From contig NZ_JAASTZ010000017.1 in NCBI RefSeq assembly GCF_014322765.1, positions 1 through 64,000 on the forward strand: a stretch of 64,000 nucleotides of DNA, read 5' to 3'. The stretch comes from Listeria immobilis (GTDB taxonomy: Bacteria > Bacillota > Bacilli > Lactobacillales > Listeriaceae). The position numbers and the translations under genes were made by a program. Each line of letters begins with the position of its first letter. The first letter of the stretch is position 1. Shown piece by piece: positions 7,834 to 16,934 of the stretch. The notes below the pieces were generated by a model that did not search any database, was not told the origin of the DNA, and was given only the letters and a program-made list of their open reading frames with translations.

Positions 7834-8731
7834 TCGACTGACCTCCTGTTAATTCTAGGAATAGGTCTTCCAAAGATGGTTTACGTTTATCAATTTCGTG
7901 TACTTGAATACCTTGTGATACAAGCTGCTCGTTCCATTCCGCACTCTTTTCATTAACAGGTGTAATCAAATATTCCCCATCAATTTCGAATTTAGTATAT
8001 TTTTTAAGAATATTTTTTGCGCTTTCAAAAGGAGTTACCCGCCAGCGAAGTTGTTCGCGGGAACTAAGTAAATGCGCTACTTGATCTGTTTTAATAATAG
8101 TTCCATCTGTCATAATTGCTACCCGATCACATAATAATTCAATTTCACTGAGTAAATGTGACGAAACGAGTACACTAATCCCTTCATTTTCAGCAAGTGC
8201 ACGGATAAAGTCACGCATTTCGTGAATACCTGATGGATCAAGTCCATTTGTTGGTTCATCCAGAATTAATAATTTAGGATTAGAAAGTAAGGCCTGAGCA
8301 ATCCCAAGCCGTTGACGCATACCAAGCGAATAGGTAGACACACGATCATTTATTCGTTTTTCTAAACCTACTAATGCAGTTACTTCTTGCATTCGTTCTC
8401 TTTTTATTGATGGATCCATCCGAGCAAAATAAGCGAGATTCTCTTGACCAGTTAAAAAACCATAGAATTCCGGATTTTCAACAATAGATCCAAGACTGCG
8501 CATCGCTTCTGTGAAATCTTTTTGAATATCTGCCCCATTAATTAGAACCTTTCCTGACGTTGGCTTAATTAGGCCAACGATCATCCGGATGGTTGTCGTT
8601 TTCCCCGCTCCATTCGGTCCAAGAAATCCAAATACTTCTCCTGGCATAACCTCAAAAGAAATTCCTTTTATTATTTCCCGCTTACGAATTTTTTTGTATA
8701 AATCAGTTACTTGAAGTGCTGGTGCTGCCAT
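7826..8731 (-). CDS. ABC transporter ATP-binding protein (BcrA/NatA type)
   Basis: The 301-aa ATPase has Walker A GPNGAGKTTT at about 39-48, the signature YSLGMRQRLGIAQAL, Walker B LLILDEP and the switch histidine in VSSHLL. A C-terminal extension of about 90 residues is common in single-domain exporters of this class. It overlaps the SGNH hydrolase gene upstream by about 29 bases and the permease downstream by eight, so the three genes are translated as a unit. It energises the permease at 6853-7833. Confidence 0.9.
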   Translation of the reverse strand: MAAPALQVTDLYKKIRKREIIKGISFEVMPGEVFGFLGPNGAGKTTTIRMIVGLIKPTSGKVLINGADIQKDFTEAMRSLGSIVENPEFYGFLTGQENLAYFARMDPSIKRERMQEVTALVGLEKRINDRVSTYSLGMRQRLGIAQALLSNPKLLILDEPTNGLDPSGIHEMRDFIRALAENEGISVLVSSHLLSEIELLCDRVAIMTDGTIIKTDQVAHLLSSREQLRWRVTPFESAKNILKKYTKFEIDGEYLITPVNEKSAEWNEQLVSQGIQVHEIDKRKPSLEDLFLELTGGQSID

Positions 8732-9527
8732 CGCTTTTTTCTCCTCCCGTTTGAATTACCTCGGTTACACGTTTGCCAATCAATTGATACCCGGCATGAT
8801 TCGGATGAAATTTATCTGTGGCTAAATAGGCTGCTCCATTTTGTTGGAATAAATCAAACGTCGGAATATAAATAATATCCGGCTCTTTTTGCGTTAAGTT
8901 TTGGCTCTCCATATTCCAATTCGCTACTACACTTGACATTTCTGTTGCATTTTCCAGTGTCATAAATGGATTATAAAGACCAATATGAAAAACTGGGGCA
9001 GTTAGGTTTAATTTACGAATCGTTTGGTAGATTTGTTGTAGATTTTTTTGATAACTAGTTTCTGCTTGTTTAATAGCATCACTTGCAAAATCATCTAAAG
9101 CTTCCCCACCACGAAATAAATCATTTCCACCGATTGTCATTAAAATAACATCCGCTGACTTTATTTGGTTTTGTACTTCTTTTTGATCTAACTGTTTTAA
9201 TAATTGCGCTGATTTTGCACCACTAATTGCTAAATTTACATTTTCCACATTTTTAGTAGTTTTTTTGTAAAAGTCGTCTACTACTCGGACATATCCGCCA
9301 CCTTCTACATCCCCTACCCCATAAGTAAGCGAATCCCCAAGTGCTGTAATTTTAAAAGTAGTTTGTTTTTCACTCGCTTTTGACTCATTTTGGGTTGGTT
9401 CTTTTTTAGTTTCGTTTGCTTGGAGGTTTTTCTGCCCCAACCAAATGGACGCAACGCCAATCATGCTTAGAATAAGTGCTATAGCTGAAAAAAACAACAG
9501 AAATTGAACCGCCTTGCTTTTTTTCAT
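8703..9527 (-). CDS. Membrane-anchored SGNH/GDSL-family hydrolase
   Basis: The product has an N-terminal signal-anchor (KAVQFLLFFSAIALILSMIGV), a Lys/Glu/Thr-rich linker, then the SGNH blocks: block I ALGDSLTYGVG, block III GGND and the late catalytic pair in DKFHPNHAGY. It resembles YpmR/TesA-like extracytoplasmic lipases or acylhydrolases. I use the ATG at 9527 because an upstream in-frame start places 17 charged residues before the signal-anchor; AGGTGG lies about eleven bases before it. It is the first gene of an operon with an ABC exporter. Confidence 0.82.
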   Translation of the reverse strand: MKKSKAVQFLLFFSAIALILSMIGVASIWLGQKNLQANETKKEPTQNESKASEKQTTFKITALGDSLTYGVGDVEGGGYVRVVDDFYKKTTKNVENVNLAISGAKSAQLLKQLDQKEVQNQIKSADVILMTIGGNDLFRGGEALDDFASDAIKQAETSYQKNLQQIYQTIRKLNLTAPVFHIGLYNPFMTLENATEMSSVVANWNMESQNLTQKEPDIIYIPTFDLFQQNGAAYLATDKFHPNHAGYQLIGKRVTEVIQTGGEKSDGSTSTSSN

Positions 9528-9683
9528 TGCTTCATCGCCCACCTTTTTATGCGGTTTATTTAGGGTTAAGTATACCATATTTCGAGTTTTACCTCTTTTA
9601 TTTATCTTATAATCTGGAAAGCCACTTAAATCTTCCTCCGATTAAATTTTAACGCAAATTATAAATGCCGTTTTTCCTAAATT

Positions 9684-9731
9684 AAAAAAAGTGTCCTATG
9701 ACAAAAACCTCTTGTCATATAACACTTTTTT
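9684..9731. terminator. Bidirectional terminator
   Basis: A stem formed by AAAAAAGTGT...TATGACA and TGTCATA...ACACTTTTTT with an A/T run on each side lies just past the stop codon at 9740. It serves the minus-strand ABC operon. Confidence 0.8.
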
Positions 9732-9739
9732 CATTTTAG

Positions 9740-10240
9740 TTACTGTAAAATCGCCTTTGTCAAATCGTCCACAAAGTCTTGTTTATTCTCGCTTTTCGAA
9801 GCTTCTGAAATTGCATCGATATCTTTTGGTTGTTTATCCCAACGTCCAGAATCAGCGGTAACTGCGATATGGATACTTTTATCTTTGTTATCGTTCATAA
9901 ATGTAGTGACATTTTCAGGAATATCATCAGATTGAACGGTTGTAAATAGGACTACTTTATCATAATCATCGGCATTTACTTTATCTAATTTGGTTGTATC
10001 CATAATCGAAATATGCACATTTTTATTCGCCATATCTTGCTCAATTTGGTCGATAACACTATCTTTAAAATCGCTTCCTTGTGTAGCTAGTAATACGTGA
10101 TCTCCTGTTGCTGATTCATTTATTTCCGTGTTTGGAGTAACATCCATTGATTTTAAGAAGCGATATGAAAGCATCACTCCGGCAAAGATAACTACGGCAA
10201 TTCCTACAATTATAAGACTGATTTTTACTGGTTTTTTCAT
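9740..10240 (-). CDS. Membrane-anchored flavodoxin-fold-like protein
   Basis: The 166-aa product has one N-terminal membrane segment (ISLIIVGIAVVIFAGVMLSY). Its outer domain starts with a beta-strand and loop (HVLLATQGSDFKDSV) in the place of the flavodoxin phosphate loop, followed by alternating strands and helices (DDYDKVVLFTTVQSDDIP). I do not see an intact FMN-binding loop, so cofactor binding is doubtful. It is the last gene of the ABC operon that starts at 14034, 22 bases behind the FtsX-type transporter. It may be an extracytoplasmic accessory subunit; that role is inferred from context only. Confidence 0.6.
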   Translation of the reverse strand: MKKPVKISLIIVGIAVVIFAGVMLSYRFLKSMDVTPNTEINESATGDHVLLATQGSDFKDSVIDQIEQDMANKNVHISIMDTTKLDKVNADDYDKVVLFTTVQSDDIPENVTTFMNDNKDKSIHIAVTADSGRWDKQPKDIDAISEASKSENKQDFVDDLTKAILQ

Positions 10241-10262
10241 TTTTTAAATTCCTCTTTTCGTT

Positions 10263-12263
10263 TTATTCTGATCGTAATGCTTCTGCTGCATCGAGTTTTG
10301 CGGCTTTTGTACTCGGATAGATGGAGAAAATAAAGCCGATAGTAATGGTTATTGCAAGTGTTACTAGGAAATTCCAAATAGAAATATGAATCATTTCTTC
10401 AAAGCCAATCCTTGTTTCTAAAATCGGACTCACAAGTTTTGCGATAGTAATTGCTACTGCACTTGATAACACGTTGGCTAAAATAATGATATAACTTGCT
10501 TCCATCATAAATAGTCCGCGGATATGGCGCTTACGATAACCAATCGCTCGAAATACACCAATTTCTCTTGTCCGTTCTACAACACCGATATAAAGCACAA
10601 TTGCAATCATTACTCCAGCTACTGCTAAGGAAAGACCTGCAACAAAAGCAATTAAATACACGATGATGTCAGTAAATTGACTAAAAGTATCTACAAAAGC
10701 ATTCGCATTAGTAATCGAATAGTTTGCCCATGTCTTATCATTCTCGTATTTTTCTACTACTTCTTCGGCTTGTTTTGTTGTTTTTGTAAAAGCATCTACA
10801 GAAAGAATCGGTTTTTCAATTCCTGTATTTTTTATAAAATCATTCATCGTTTTTGTAGAAACATTAAATCCACTTGCAAACCCTTCTTTAGACGGATTTG
10901 TAATACCAGTAATAACTGTTTCTGTTTTTACAGTATTGGTCGTTTCGCTATTTCTACCGGCAAATAGTAATGTTATTTTTTTACCGATTAGTTTATCAGC
11001 TTCTTTTTTGGTTAACTCAGCTGTATCTGATTTCCCAAGCGCTTTTTTGGCAACACTTGACGGAATGACTACTCCCGATTCGGCACTTTGAACCATTTCC
11101 CCGCTCAGTAAATATTCATCTTCTACTGTTAAATCTTCATAACGTGCTGGTTTAAAATTCGCTTCTTGCATTTCATTTGATGCACCTTGCAAATCTTTTC
11201 CATTGTATTCAAATTTTATTCCTTGAATTGTTGTACGCTCATAAACTTCCGAAATATCTTCATCCTGATAAAGCTGCTTAATTTTTTTAACTTCACTTTC
11301 GGTTAATGGTGTTGTTGGTTCGGGTGACTTTGATCCACCATCTTCCATATAGTAGGTGGTTATTTGATTTGGGGAGAAAGTTGTTCCGAAAATTTGAGAC
11401 AAACTTTGGTTAACACCATTCCCAAGACCAAAAGCTAATAAGATGGCGATAATTCCAATGGATGTTCCAAGTGCAACAAGCAAGTTTCGAAATTTCCGAT
11501 TAAAGAAACTTCGAAAAGAAATTTTAGCAATCGCCCAGCCATTTAACCGCAACTTTTTTCCTTTTTTCAGAGTGAATTTTTGCGTTATTTCTTGCTTTCT
11601 TTCAAATGAAATTACTTCCCCGTCCGCAAGTCGAAGGACCGCGTCGGTTTTATCAGCAATGTTTAAATCATGTGTAACTACAATGACGGTTGTGCCTTGT
11701 TTTGTTAAATCTTTTAACAATTTAATAATCTCATCGGATGTAACACTATCAAGTGCGCCGGTTGGTTCGTCAGCAATGATCATATCTGGGTTATTGGCTA
11801 ATGCTCTTGCAATTGCGACTCGCTGTTTTTGTCCACCAGAAAGTTGTGATGGTTTTTGCTTTCCGAAATCTTCTAAACCAACCTGTTGAAGTAAATCCAT
11901 TGCCCGTTTATTTCGTTCGCTTTCCGATAACTCTGGATTTAAATATAACGGAACTTTTACATTTTCTAAAACAGACATATGTCCGACTAAATGGAAGCTT
12001 TGGAAAATAAAGCCAATATGATTAAAATGATATTTATCCAAATCAATTGTTTGTAAATCTTCCCCATTATATAGAACTGATCCGTCGTAATCCGTATCTA
12101 GCCCGCTAATAACATTTAGCAACGTAGATTTTCCGCTTCCACTTTTGCCGATAATGGCAGCGAATTCTCCGTCTTGAATTGTAGCATTAATATTTTTCAA
12201 GACAGGAACTTCATTTTTCTTTCCTAATTTATAGGATTTTTGTAGACCTTTAATTTCTAACAT
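10263..12263 (-). CDS. MacB-like ABC transporter, ATPase fused to FtsX permease domain
   Basis: The 666-aa protein joins a complete ATPase (Walker A GKSGSGKST near 38, signature LSGGQKQRVAIARAL, Walker B MIIADEP, VVTHD) to an FtsX-type membrane domain. The membrane part has a first TM at about 265-285, a large extracytoplasmic loop of about 240 residues, and three TM segments at the end. Such fused half-transporters act as mechanotransmitters or exporters of peptides and lipoproteins, and many protect against antimicrobial peptides. It follows an integral membrane protein and a second ATPase under a GntR repressor. Confidence 0.88.
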   Translation of the reverse strand: MLEIKGLQKSYKLGKKNEVPVLKNINATIQDGEFAAIIGKSGSGKSTLLNVISGLDTDYDGSVLYNGEDLQTIDLDKYHFNHIGFIFQSFHLVGHMSVLENVKVPLYLNPELSESERNKRAMDLLQQVGLEDFGKQKPSQLSGGQKQRVAIARALANNPDMIIADEPTGALDSVTSDEIIKLLKDLTKQGTTVIVVTHDLNIADKTDAVLRLADGEVISFERKQEITQKFTLKKGKKLRLNGWAIAKISFRSFFNRKFRNLLVALGTSIGIIAILLAFGLGNGVNQSLSQIFGTTFSPNQITTYYMEDGGSKSPEPTTPLTESEVKKIKQLYQDEDISEVYERTTIQGIKFEYNGKDLQGASNEMQEANFKPARYEDLTVEDEYLLSGEMVQSAESGVVIPSSVAKKALGKSDTAELTKKEADKLIGKKITLLFAGRNSETTNTVKTETVITGITNPSKEGFASGFNVSTKTMNDFIKNTGIEKPILSVDAFTKTTKQAEEVVEKYENDKTWANYSITNANAFVDTFSQFTDIIVYLIAFVAGLSLAVAGVMIAIVLYIGVVERTREIGVFRAIGYRKRHIRGLFMMEASYIIILANVLSSAVAITIAKLVSPILETRIGFEEMIHISIWNFLVTLAITITIGFIFSIYPSTKAAKLDAAEALRSE

Positions 12264-12281
12264 TTAGTTCTCTCCCTGTGT

Positions 12282-12986
12282 TTAAATTGTGTCGACTTTT
12301 TTCGTTTTATAATAAAGATAACTTCCTGCAATAATCGCACATAAAGCTCCATTCCAAACAATTGATAGTAACGAAATCTCAAAATGACTGTTCGGCAAAA
12401 TCGAAATAACTCCGGCGCTATTATAAATATGCAAGTAGTACTCTGCTAATAAATTGAAGATTAAGATGCCAAACAGAAGAAAAATCACGCCTGCTTTTTG
12501 TACATAGCTTGTCTTTACATGGTCCTTCAACCAACTTACTGGAATGACAAAATAACAAACAAACATAGAGATAAACAAAAACATCATGCCTATTCCTGAT
12601 ACAAAGGCTAGTCCGTCCCCTGCTGCAATACGTCCAGTTTCCAGTCCGTAATACCATATAAACGCACTTTGAACTAGAATTATTACAACTGCTGCTAAAT
12701 AGGCAGCAAATAGTTTTCCAAAGAATTTAGTTGTTTCTGAGTGTCGTGAAAGAGATACAAGTGTTAAGTTTTCTTTTGAAGTGTCTAGTTTAGTAATTTT
12801 CCATGTTGTTATAAGAACTAGTAGCAAGCTCATTACCGTGGTTCCTCGGATAGCTCTAAAAAGTAAATCCGAACCTTCCAATAGGTTCATTGTCACTCCA
12901 ACTAAGTTAAGTCCTAAAATTATTGCAAGCCCGATAACAAGAATTGGACTGATTTGTTTGAGATAAAAAGTAATCATTTTTTTCAT
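12282..12986 (-). CDS. Integral membrane component of GntR-regulated ABC system
   Basis: The 234-aa product shows about six hydrophobic segments and no catalytic motif. Its start overlaps the end of the preceding ATPase gene by four bases (ATGA), which indicates a permease partner for that ATPase. I recognise no named family beyond YtrC/ABC-2-like permeases. The operon layout (GntR, ATPase, permease, fused ATPase-FtsX, anchored accessory protein) resembles the Bacillus ytr cell-envelope stress operon. Confidence 0.75.
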   Translation of the reverse strand: MKKMITFYLKQISPILVIGLAIILGLNLVGVTMNLLEGSDLLFRAIRGTTVMSLLLVLITTWKITKLDTSKENLTLVSLSRHSETTKFFGKLFAAYLAAVVIILVQSAFIWYYGLETGRIAAGDGLAFVSGIGMMFLFISMFVCYFVIPVSWLKDHVKTSYVQKAGVIFLLFGILIFNLLAEYYLHIYNSAGVISILPNSHFEISLLSIVWNGALCAIIAGSYLYYKTKKVDTI

Positions 12987-13672
12987 TTGTTCATTTCCTC
13001 CTTATAAAAATCAATTAATGAGTTGCCAGTTTCTTCGCGGTAGCTTTCTGTATCAATTGTTTTAAGCGACCCTTTTTTAATAAGCCATAGCTGATTGTAA
13101 AGTTGCTCGGTTCCTTCTAAATGATGTGATGAAATAATAGTTATTCCATCTGGATCAGTTCCACTAATAATTGCTTTCATTACTTCTGAACGAGCTAGAA
13201 TATCTATGTTGGCAAAAGGTTCATCATAAAGGTAGAGCTTCACCTTCCTTGCTAGAACACTACCAATTTTCACTTTCATTAGCATACCAGTAGATAATTC
13301 TGCTAACTTCAGTTGTTTATCAATTTGCCAAGTAGCAAGTAACTTTTCCCATTTTTCTAATTGAATATCTTCAAAAAGAAAAGCATATTGTTTCATATAA
13401 GCTTCAATGGCGATATTTTTTTGCGCAAACAGTTCGTTACTTAGGTAAGCTATATGCTGACGGATGTCGTTGCTGCTATATATTTGGCCATCTAACTCGA
13501 TAGTGCCTGTATCGGATTTCTTTAAATTTGCCAAGATATTCAGCAAAGTTGTTTTCCCGCTGCCATTTTCACCTGTAAGCACAATCATTTCGCCAGGTTT
13601 TGCTGTAAAATTCGCATCCTGTAATATTAATTGATTTGCGTAGGATTTTGAAACATTATTTCCAACTAACAT
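12983..13672 (-). CDS. ABC transporter ATP-binding protein, YtrB-like
   Basis: This short ATPase of 229 aa has Walker A TGENGSGKTT, a shortened signature LSTGMLMKVKIGSVL, Walker B LYLYDEP and switch ISSHHLEG. Its ATG (13672) overlaps the GntR stop codon by one base (TAATG) and has GGAGG upstream, so I do not use an earlier start that would run into the GntR gene. It is coupled by a four-base overlap to the downstream permease and likely powers it. Confidence 0.87.
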   Translation of the reverse strand: MLVGNNVSKSYANQLILQDANFTAKPGEMIVLTGENGSGKTTLLNILANLKKSDTGTIELDGQIYSSNDIRQHIAYLSNELFAQKNIAIEAYMKQYAFLFEDIQLEKWEKLLATWQIDKQLKLAELSTGMLMKVKIGSVLARKVKLYLYDEPFANIDILARSEVMKAIISGTDPDGITIISSHHLEGTEQLYNQLWLIKKGSLKTIDTESYREETGNSLIDFYKEEMNK

Positions 13673-14034
13673 TATTTTTCTACCTCCTTTGTGTTCATCA
13701 CCCAAGCAATTATTTTTTCTTTATTTAGACCCAGTTTCAGCATTTCAGTAATAAAGTTTTCTGTTAGTTGTCTTGCTGTCTCGTTTTCCAATTTCTCAAT
13801 TCTCCTCTTGTCTTCTGTCAAATATTTACCAGTGCCACGAATCGTGTAGATAATTCCTTGCTCTTCTAATTCAGCGTAGGCTCGTTGTACTGTTGTCGGG
13901 TTTACTTCGAGTTTTAAGGCCAACTCTCTTACAGACAATAATTTGTCGCCACCTTTAAAAACTTCTGTGATTATTTCTCTATGAATAAAGTGAACTATTT
14001 GCTTATAAATAGGTTTACTGTCATCAAATTTCAT
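13672..14034 (-). CDS. GntR-family repressor, YtrA subfamily
   Basis: The 120-aa regulator has the GntR winged helix (KPIYKQIVHFIHREIITEVF, then SVRELALKLEVNPTTVQRAYAELE) and only a short C-terminal helix for dimerisation, the mark of the YtrA subfamily. It heads the ABC operon and probably represses it. The upstream region has two similar AT-rich copies, CATGTAATATATCAAAA and CATATAATATATTCAAAA at about 14088-14141, which may overlap the promoter. Related repressors respond to cell-wall antibiotics; the signal here is not known. Confidence 0.88.
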   Translation of the reverse strand: MKFDDSKPIYKQIVHFIHREIITEVFKGGDKLLSVRELALKLEVNPTTVQRAYAELEEQGIIYTIRGTGKYLTEDKRRIEKLENETARQLTENFITEMLKLGLNKEKIIAWVMNTKEVEK

Positions 14035-14284
14035 AATTTCCTCCTTTCATCCGTGTCACTGTATCACCCAGGTCACACTGGCTATGCATGTAATATATCA
14101 AAAGAAAATCCGGTCATTTATACATATAATATATTCAAAAAGTGATTTTACAGCTGATTTCCTGTTTTTAATGTTTAAAAGCTAGTCTTTACAAGCGTTT
14201 AGTCGTAGTCACAAATCTTTCACCACTAAATTTCAAAGAAAATAGCGTATAATAAAGAAAATCCGATAGAAAAGGAGTTTGAGT
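14035..14284. other. Divergent intergenic region between GntR operon and Crp/PrfA-like gene
   Basis: The 250 bases hold the ribosome-binding sites of both genes and the AT-rich direct repeat noted with the GntR gene. I see no PrfA box (TTAACA-N2-TGTTAA) and no RNA element. Confidence 0.5.
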
Positions 14285-14947
14285 ATGTCAACCAAACTAG
14301 ATACCGTTCTTAACTATTTAAAAGAGTTTCCTGATTACTATAAATATGTCTCAAAGAAAACCTATACTAGGAATGAAAAGATTATTTTAAAAGAAGAGAA
14401 ATCAAAACATATTTTCTTTGTCGTGGAAGGTTTTGCTGCGGTAGAACTCGAAGATCCACTTAGAAAAACAAATTACATCTCGATTTTTGTGTTGCCGAGT
14501 AATATTTTAGGAATTGATACTTTTTCGAGCTATCCGAAAAAACAACATAGTATTTCTGTTATGAGTAATAGGCTTGTTCTTTATAAAATTGAAGTAGAAT
14601 TTTTACTAAATGTATTAGCGATGAAACCTGACGTTAATGATTTTTTATTAGCAAGTATGGCGGACGTTTTCGCAAGGCACTATGCATTACTTGCAATGAT
14701 TGCTAAAACACCGAAAGAACGTATTTTGATGGCATTTCAGAACCTAGCCGCTGATATGGGGATAGAAAGCGAGAATAATGAAACGGTTATTTTGCCGGAA
14801 TTTATCAATCAATCCGTGTTAGCGAGATATTGTCGCACAACACAACCGAATATTTCTAATTTGTTAACAGAATTAGTGGAAGAGGGTTTTTTAGCAAATA
14901 AAAAAAGCCCTTATCAGATTGATAAGGACTCGTTAGATTATGAATGA
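14285..14947 (+). CDS. Crp/Fnr-family regulator, PrfA-like
   Basis: The 220-aa product has a cyclic-nucleotide-binding-like beta roll (RNEKIILKEEKSKHIFFVVEG) and a C-terminal helix-turn-helix (NQSVLARYCRTTQPNISNLL). It lacks the Fnr cysteine cluster. Length and location fit the PrfA-like paralog of Listeria (lmo0753 by memory). The ATG at 14285 has AGGAG seven bases upstream; the TTG six bases earlier is less likely. Its 3' end overlaps that of a decayed surface-protein gene by ten bases. Whether it once controlled that gene is unknown. Confidence 0.85.
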   Translation: MSTKLDTVLNYLKEFPDYYKYVSKKTYTRNEKIILKEEKSKHIFFVVEGFAAVELEDPLRKTNYISIFVLPSNILGIDTFSSYPKKQHSISVMSNRLVLYKIEVEFLLNVLAMKPDVNDFLLASMADVFARHYALLAMIAKTPKERILMAFQNLAADMGIESENNETVILPEFINQSVLARYCRTTQPNISNLLTELVEEGFLANKKSPYQIDKDSLDYE

Positions 14948-16499
14948 GTTTTTCTTCTTCTCAGTAAACTAATCGCTAGGAAAATGGCTGTGAAACCGAC
15001 TACACTATAAAGAATACTATCTAATGTATTGTCGCCTGTTGTTGGAAGTTTCCACTGGGAAGCACTAGTTGACTGCTCACTTTGGACAACGGTTTCTTTT
15101 ATTTGGTTCGGTTGATTTGGAATGAAAGATGGAGCGGGTTTGGTTGGGTCAAGCGGATTTGTTGGGTCAACCGGCACATCTTTCGCTTTCACCGTCACGT
15201 TAATTTCCGTTTCTGCTCCATCATACATATATTTCACAGAATAAACACCTGGTTTAGTCGTATCTACTGTACCTTCTACAGTAACCTCGTCAAAAGGTAC
15301 TTCCTTTCCATCTTGATCATAGGCAGTGTCAAAATTGTCTTTCGCATTCCAATTATCTCCTACATAGATGGTAGAATCGTGTGCAGTTACTTTTGTTTGA
15401 TTGGTTTTATACGTATAAGTGACTGTTTGGCTGTCTGCTGTAAAACTTCCACTTGCGTTCGTCGGAAGTTTGGTTTCATCCACAATCCAACCAGAAATAT
15501 CTTTAGCTGTTGGTTCATAAGGAGAGTCTATTTTTCCAGTTAATGTATCTGGTTTTGCTACCTCTGCTCCATTTTCATCCAAATATTCCACGGTTACCAG
15601 TGCCCCGTCTATTTTGTCATATACGTAGGTCACAGTCTGTGGTTCATCCGTTAGAGTTCCGATTGTGTTAGTAGGAAACTTCGATTGATCCAGTACATAG
15701 TTAGGGATGGTTAACTGATATGCTGGTCTTCTAGCGTCATAATCGTCTCCCACGTCTCCACTAATTTGTTTCGAATCATGAATAGTGGCCCCATCTTCAT
15801 CGACATATTGAATCGTCACATCTTCAGCTTGAGTTGGTAAAACCTGAATAGTTACGTATGCTTTATTTTACGGATTGTTAAATGCTTCATCAAGCACAAA
15901 GCCAAGACTATATGTGCCAGCCTTCCAATCTGTAAGCGGAATGCGCACCTCTTCTGTAAGTTCTCCATCGTAAATGACTTTCTCAGCATTTTCGTCTGTA
16001 ATCGTTACGTGATGTCCAGCAAAAAGTTCTGATTCAAACATGTAAGCTGCTTTTAAATCAATATATGTTTTACTCCCTTTTTGAAATGGAGTAAAAATTG
16101 TACTATTATCCAAATTAGGAAAAAAAAATTACCTGCTTCTATGCCCACTATAAGGATTGTATGGTGTCGGATAAATAAAGGTATACGGAGAGTAAACGCT
16201 AGGAACATTATCCATGCTGTTAATTGTTACCTGATTGCCAGAAACATTGACTTCATTCGTTCCTGTTCTATTCTCGTATAGGCTAAGTGGTAATTGCCCC
16301 ACGAGTTGATTAGACTGCAATTGGATTAAATCGATATTTCCTAATCCATCCGGGACAGTTCCTGTAAGTTGATTGTAATTCTAATCTCAGTGTATTCAAG
16401 TGTGGTAACTCGCCTAATTCAGCTGGTATAGTTCCCGTCAGATTATTGCTATACAAAAGCAAACTCTCTAAGGAATAGTTTTTTTGTTATTTTTTTCAT
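14938..16499 (-). pseudogene. Decayed LRR/MucBP LPXTG surface protein (internalin-like)
   Basis: Reading the minus strand in pieces recovers a wall-anchored protein. It starts with SD AGGAGG and MKKITKKLF, then LRRs of the form NNLTGTIPAELGELPHLNTL. Two MucBP repeats follow (TIQYVDEDGA, VTVEYLDENGA), then an Ig-like domain and the sorting signal LPTTGD with TM and RRRK tail. Damage: the signal peptide runs out of frame into the LRRs with only a few repeats left; a one-T insertion near 16378 shifts frame; a T run near 16125 shifts frame again; an in-frame TAA lies at 15868-15870. The 3' ORF (14938-15819 and beyond) is still open but lacks an export signal. Confidence 0.88.
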
Positions 16500-16796
16500 T
16501 TTGCGTGGTAACCTCCTGCAAAATTCTTGATTGACAGGTTAAATAATACTACAGCGAACGTCAGAAAATTACCCTTTCTTCAAAATTTCTGGCTTACTTG
16601 TGAATAATTTGTGACTCTTATAGAAAACTTGACTGAATTAACGCATCTCAAAAAATATAAACGCTTGAAAAATCAGATTATACATCTAATTTCCCAAACG
16701 TAATTTTTATAAATAAGCTTTTTATTCTGTTTTGGTCAAAACTCCAATCATTTCCGTTTGTTTTAATATTCGTTACGTTTCGAACTTTACCTTAAC
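16500..16796. other. Intergenic region upstream of the decayed surface-protein gene
   Basis: Nearly 300 AT-rich bases without an ORF. The part next to 16560 should hold the old promoter of the surface-protein gene. I see no terminator for the rpe-rpiB transcript, in keeping with loss of an operon tail. Confidence 0.5.
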
Positions 16797-16928
16797 TTAC
16801 AAATAGTAAATACTGCCCATAATAACGCTACCTTCTGATTTAAAGATTGTACTTTTCAAGTTACGCCCAGTCATCGATTCAATTTCATGCTTCAATGCAC
16901 GAATGAGTCTTGTTACACCTTCCGTCAT
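16797..16928 (-). CDS. Small 43-aa protein, probable remnant of the third gene of the rpe-rpiB operon
   Basis: An ATG at 16928 lies seven bases past the rpiB stop, with GAGGAGGAA overlapping the rpiB end, so it is positioned for coupled translation. The peptide starts MTEGVTRLIRALKHEIESMT and ends at GSIYYL. I do not recognise the family. The very good SD contrasts with the short length, and the ending looks arbitrary, so it is either a true small protein or the 5' end of a gene cut short by the rearrangement that brought in the surface-protein pseudogene. Confidence 0.55.
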   Translation of the reverse strand: MTEGVTRLIRALKHEIESMTGRNLKSTIFKSEGSVIMGSIYYL

Positions 16929-16934
16929 TGTAAC

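Noticed and set aside
14035-14284. PrfA box before the PrfA-like gene
   Set aside because: No TTAACA-N2-TGTTAA or near match was seen on either strand.
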